A stretch of DNA of 41,038 nucleotides from an uncultured Methylotenera sp. (lineage in GTDB: Bacteria; Pseudomonadota; Gammaproteobacteria; Burkholderiales; Methylophilaceae): the NCBI GenBank assembly GCA_902168195.1, contig CABHOJ010000027.1:1-41038 (forward strand). The letters run 5' to 3'. The position numbers and the translations under genes are program-made. Below, in pieces: positions 40,479 to 41,038 of the stretch. The first letter of the stretch is position 1. The number at the start of each line of letters is the position of its first letter. Under the pieces are notes generated by a model. That model made no database searches. It was not told the DNA's origin and saw only the letters and a list, made by a program, of their open reading frames with translations.

Positions 40479-41038
40479 TGCCATCTACACCGGCTGGGTC
40501 GGGCACCGTCGTTTCCTGCCGGTGCCGCATGGCTTCAATTACCGGCTGTTCATGATGTACCTAGACCTGGACGAGTTGCCGAGCTTGTTCGACAAGCGCT
40601 GGTTCTGGTCTGCCCGTGGCCCCAATCTCGCATGGTTCAAGCGTGAGGACTATTATGGCGATCCGGGGCTATCCCTGAGGACGGCGATTGCGGACCTGGT
40701 GCATCGCGAGACCGGCAGACGCCCGACCGGGCCGATCCGCTTGTTGACGCACATGCGCTATTTCGGACATTGCTTCAATCCTGTGAGTTTCTATTACTGT
40801 TTCGAGCAGGACGGCGAGACATTGCAAGCCATTGTCGCAGAGATCACCAATACCCCCTGGAAGGAACGGCACGCTTACGTGCTTGACTGCGCGCGCGGGC
40901 GTGGGGACAAGACCTACCGTTTCGGCTTCAGCAAAGATTTCCACGTCTCGCCCTTCATGCCTATGGAGGTCGAGTATGACTGGGGGTTCAACCACCCGCG
41001 GGATCGCCTGCATGTGCATATGCGCAACCTGCAGCCGG
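40468..41038 (+). CDS. DUF1365 family protein, partial (runs off window end); absent from the supplied ORF track
   Basis: ATG at 40468 overlapping the previous stop; MPASAIYTGWVGHRRFLPVPHGFNYRLFMMYLDLDELP...RYFGHCFNPVSFYYCFE...VAEITNTPWKERHAYVL. Confidence 0.92.
   Translation, partial: MPASAIYTGWVGHRRFLPVPHGFNYRLFMMYLDLDELPSLFDKRWFWSARGPNLAWFKREDYYGDPGLSLRTAIADLVHRETGRRPTGPIRLLTHMRYFGHCFNPVSFYYCFEQDGETLQAIVAEITNTPWKERHAYVLDCARGRGDKTYRFGFSKDFHVSPFMPMEVEYDWGFNHPRDRLHVHMRNLQP

Overview
This window looks like bacterial chromosome (probably Betaproteobacteria, possibly Nitrosomonadales/Methylophilaceae-like; inferred only from gene content and order). Its first 77 nt are Illumina Nextera P7 adapter read-through, not genome. 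In order it contains: (1) a fatty-acid/housekeeping block: 'fabH-fabD-fabG-acpP-fabF, then pabC-mltG-tmk-holB-pilZ-tatD-MBL hydrolase; (2) a quorum-sensing module (AHL synthase, RsaL-like repressor, LuxR receptor) with the layout and protein motifs of Pseudomonas lasR-rsaL-lasI, plus a lux-box-like palindrome, next to a secreted glycoside-hydrolase-like gene; (3) small orphan ORFs, an MscS-type TM-helix protein, DoxX, MsrQ/MsrP, a TPR protein, CysQ, LigA, ZipA, SMC, QueF, ActP/DUF485, and tRNA-Ala(GGC) with tRNA-Glu(TTC); (4) a glycine-zipper lipoprotein, outer-membrane phospholipase A and a PQQ-dependent dehydrogenase; (5) a tightly packed operon led by a MerR/B12-binding (CarH/LitR-type) photoreceptor-regulator with a Cfa-like methyltransferase, DUF2878, DUF1295, DUF6134-like, lipocalin, fatty-acid desaturase, FAD oxidoreductase and DUF1365, running off the window end. 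The two regions most worth follow-up are the Las-like QS circuit (10.2-13.6 kb) and the putative light/B12-controlled lipid-modification operon (33.3-41.0 kb). All family assignments are from reading motifs; no database search was run.
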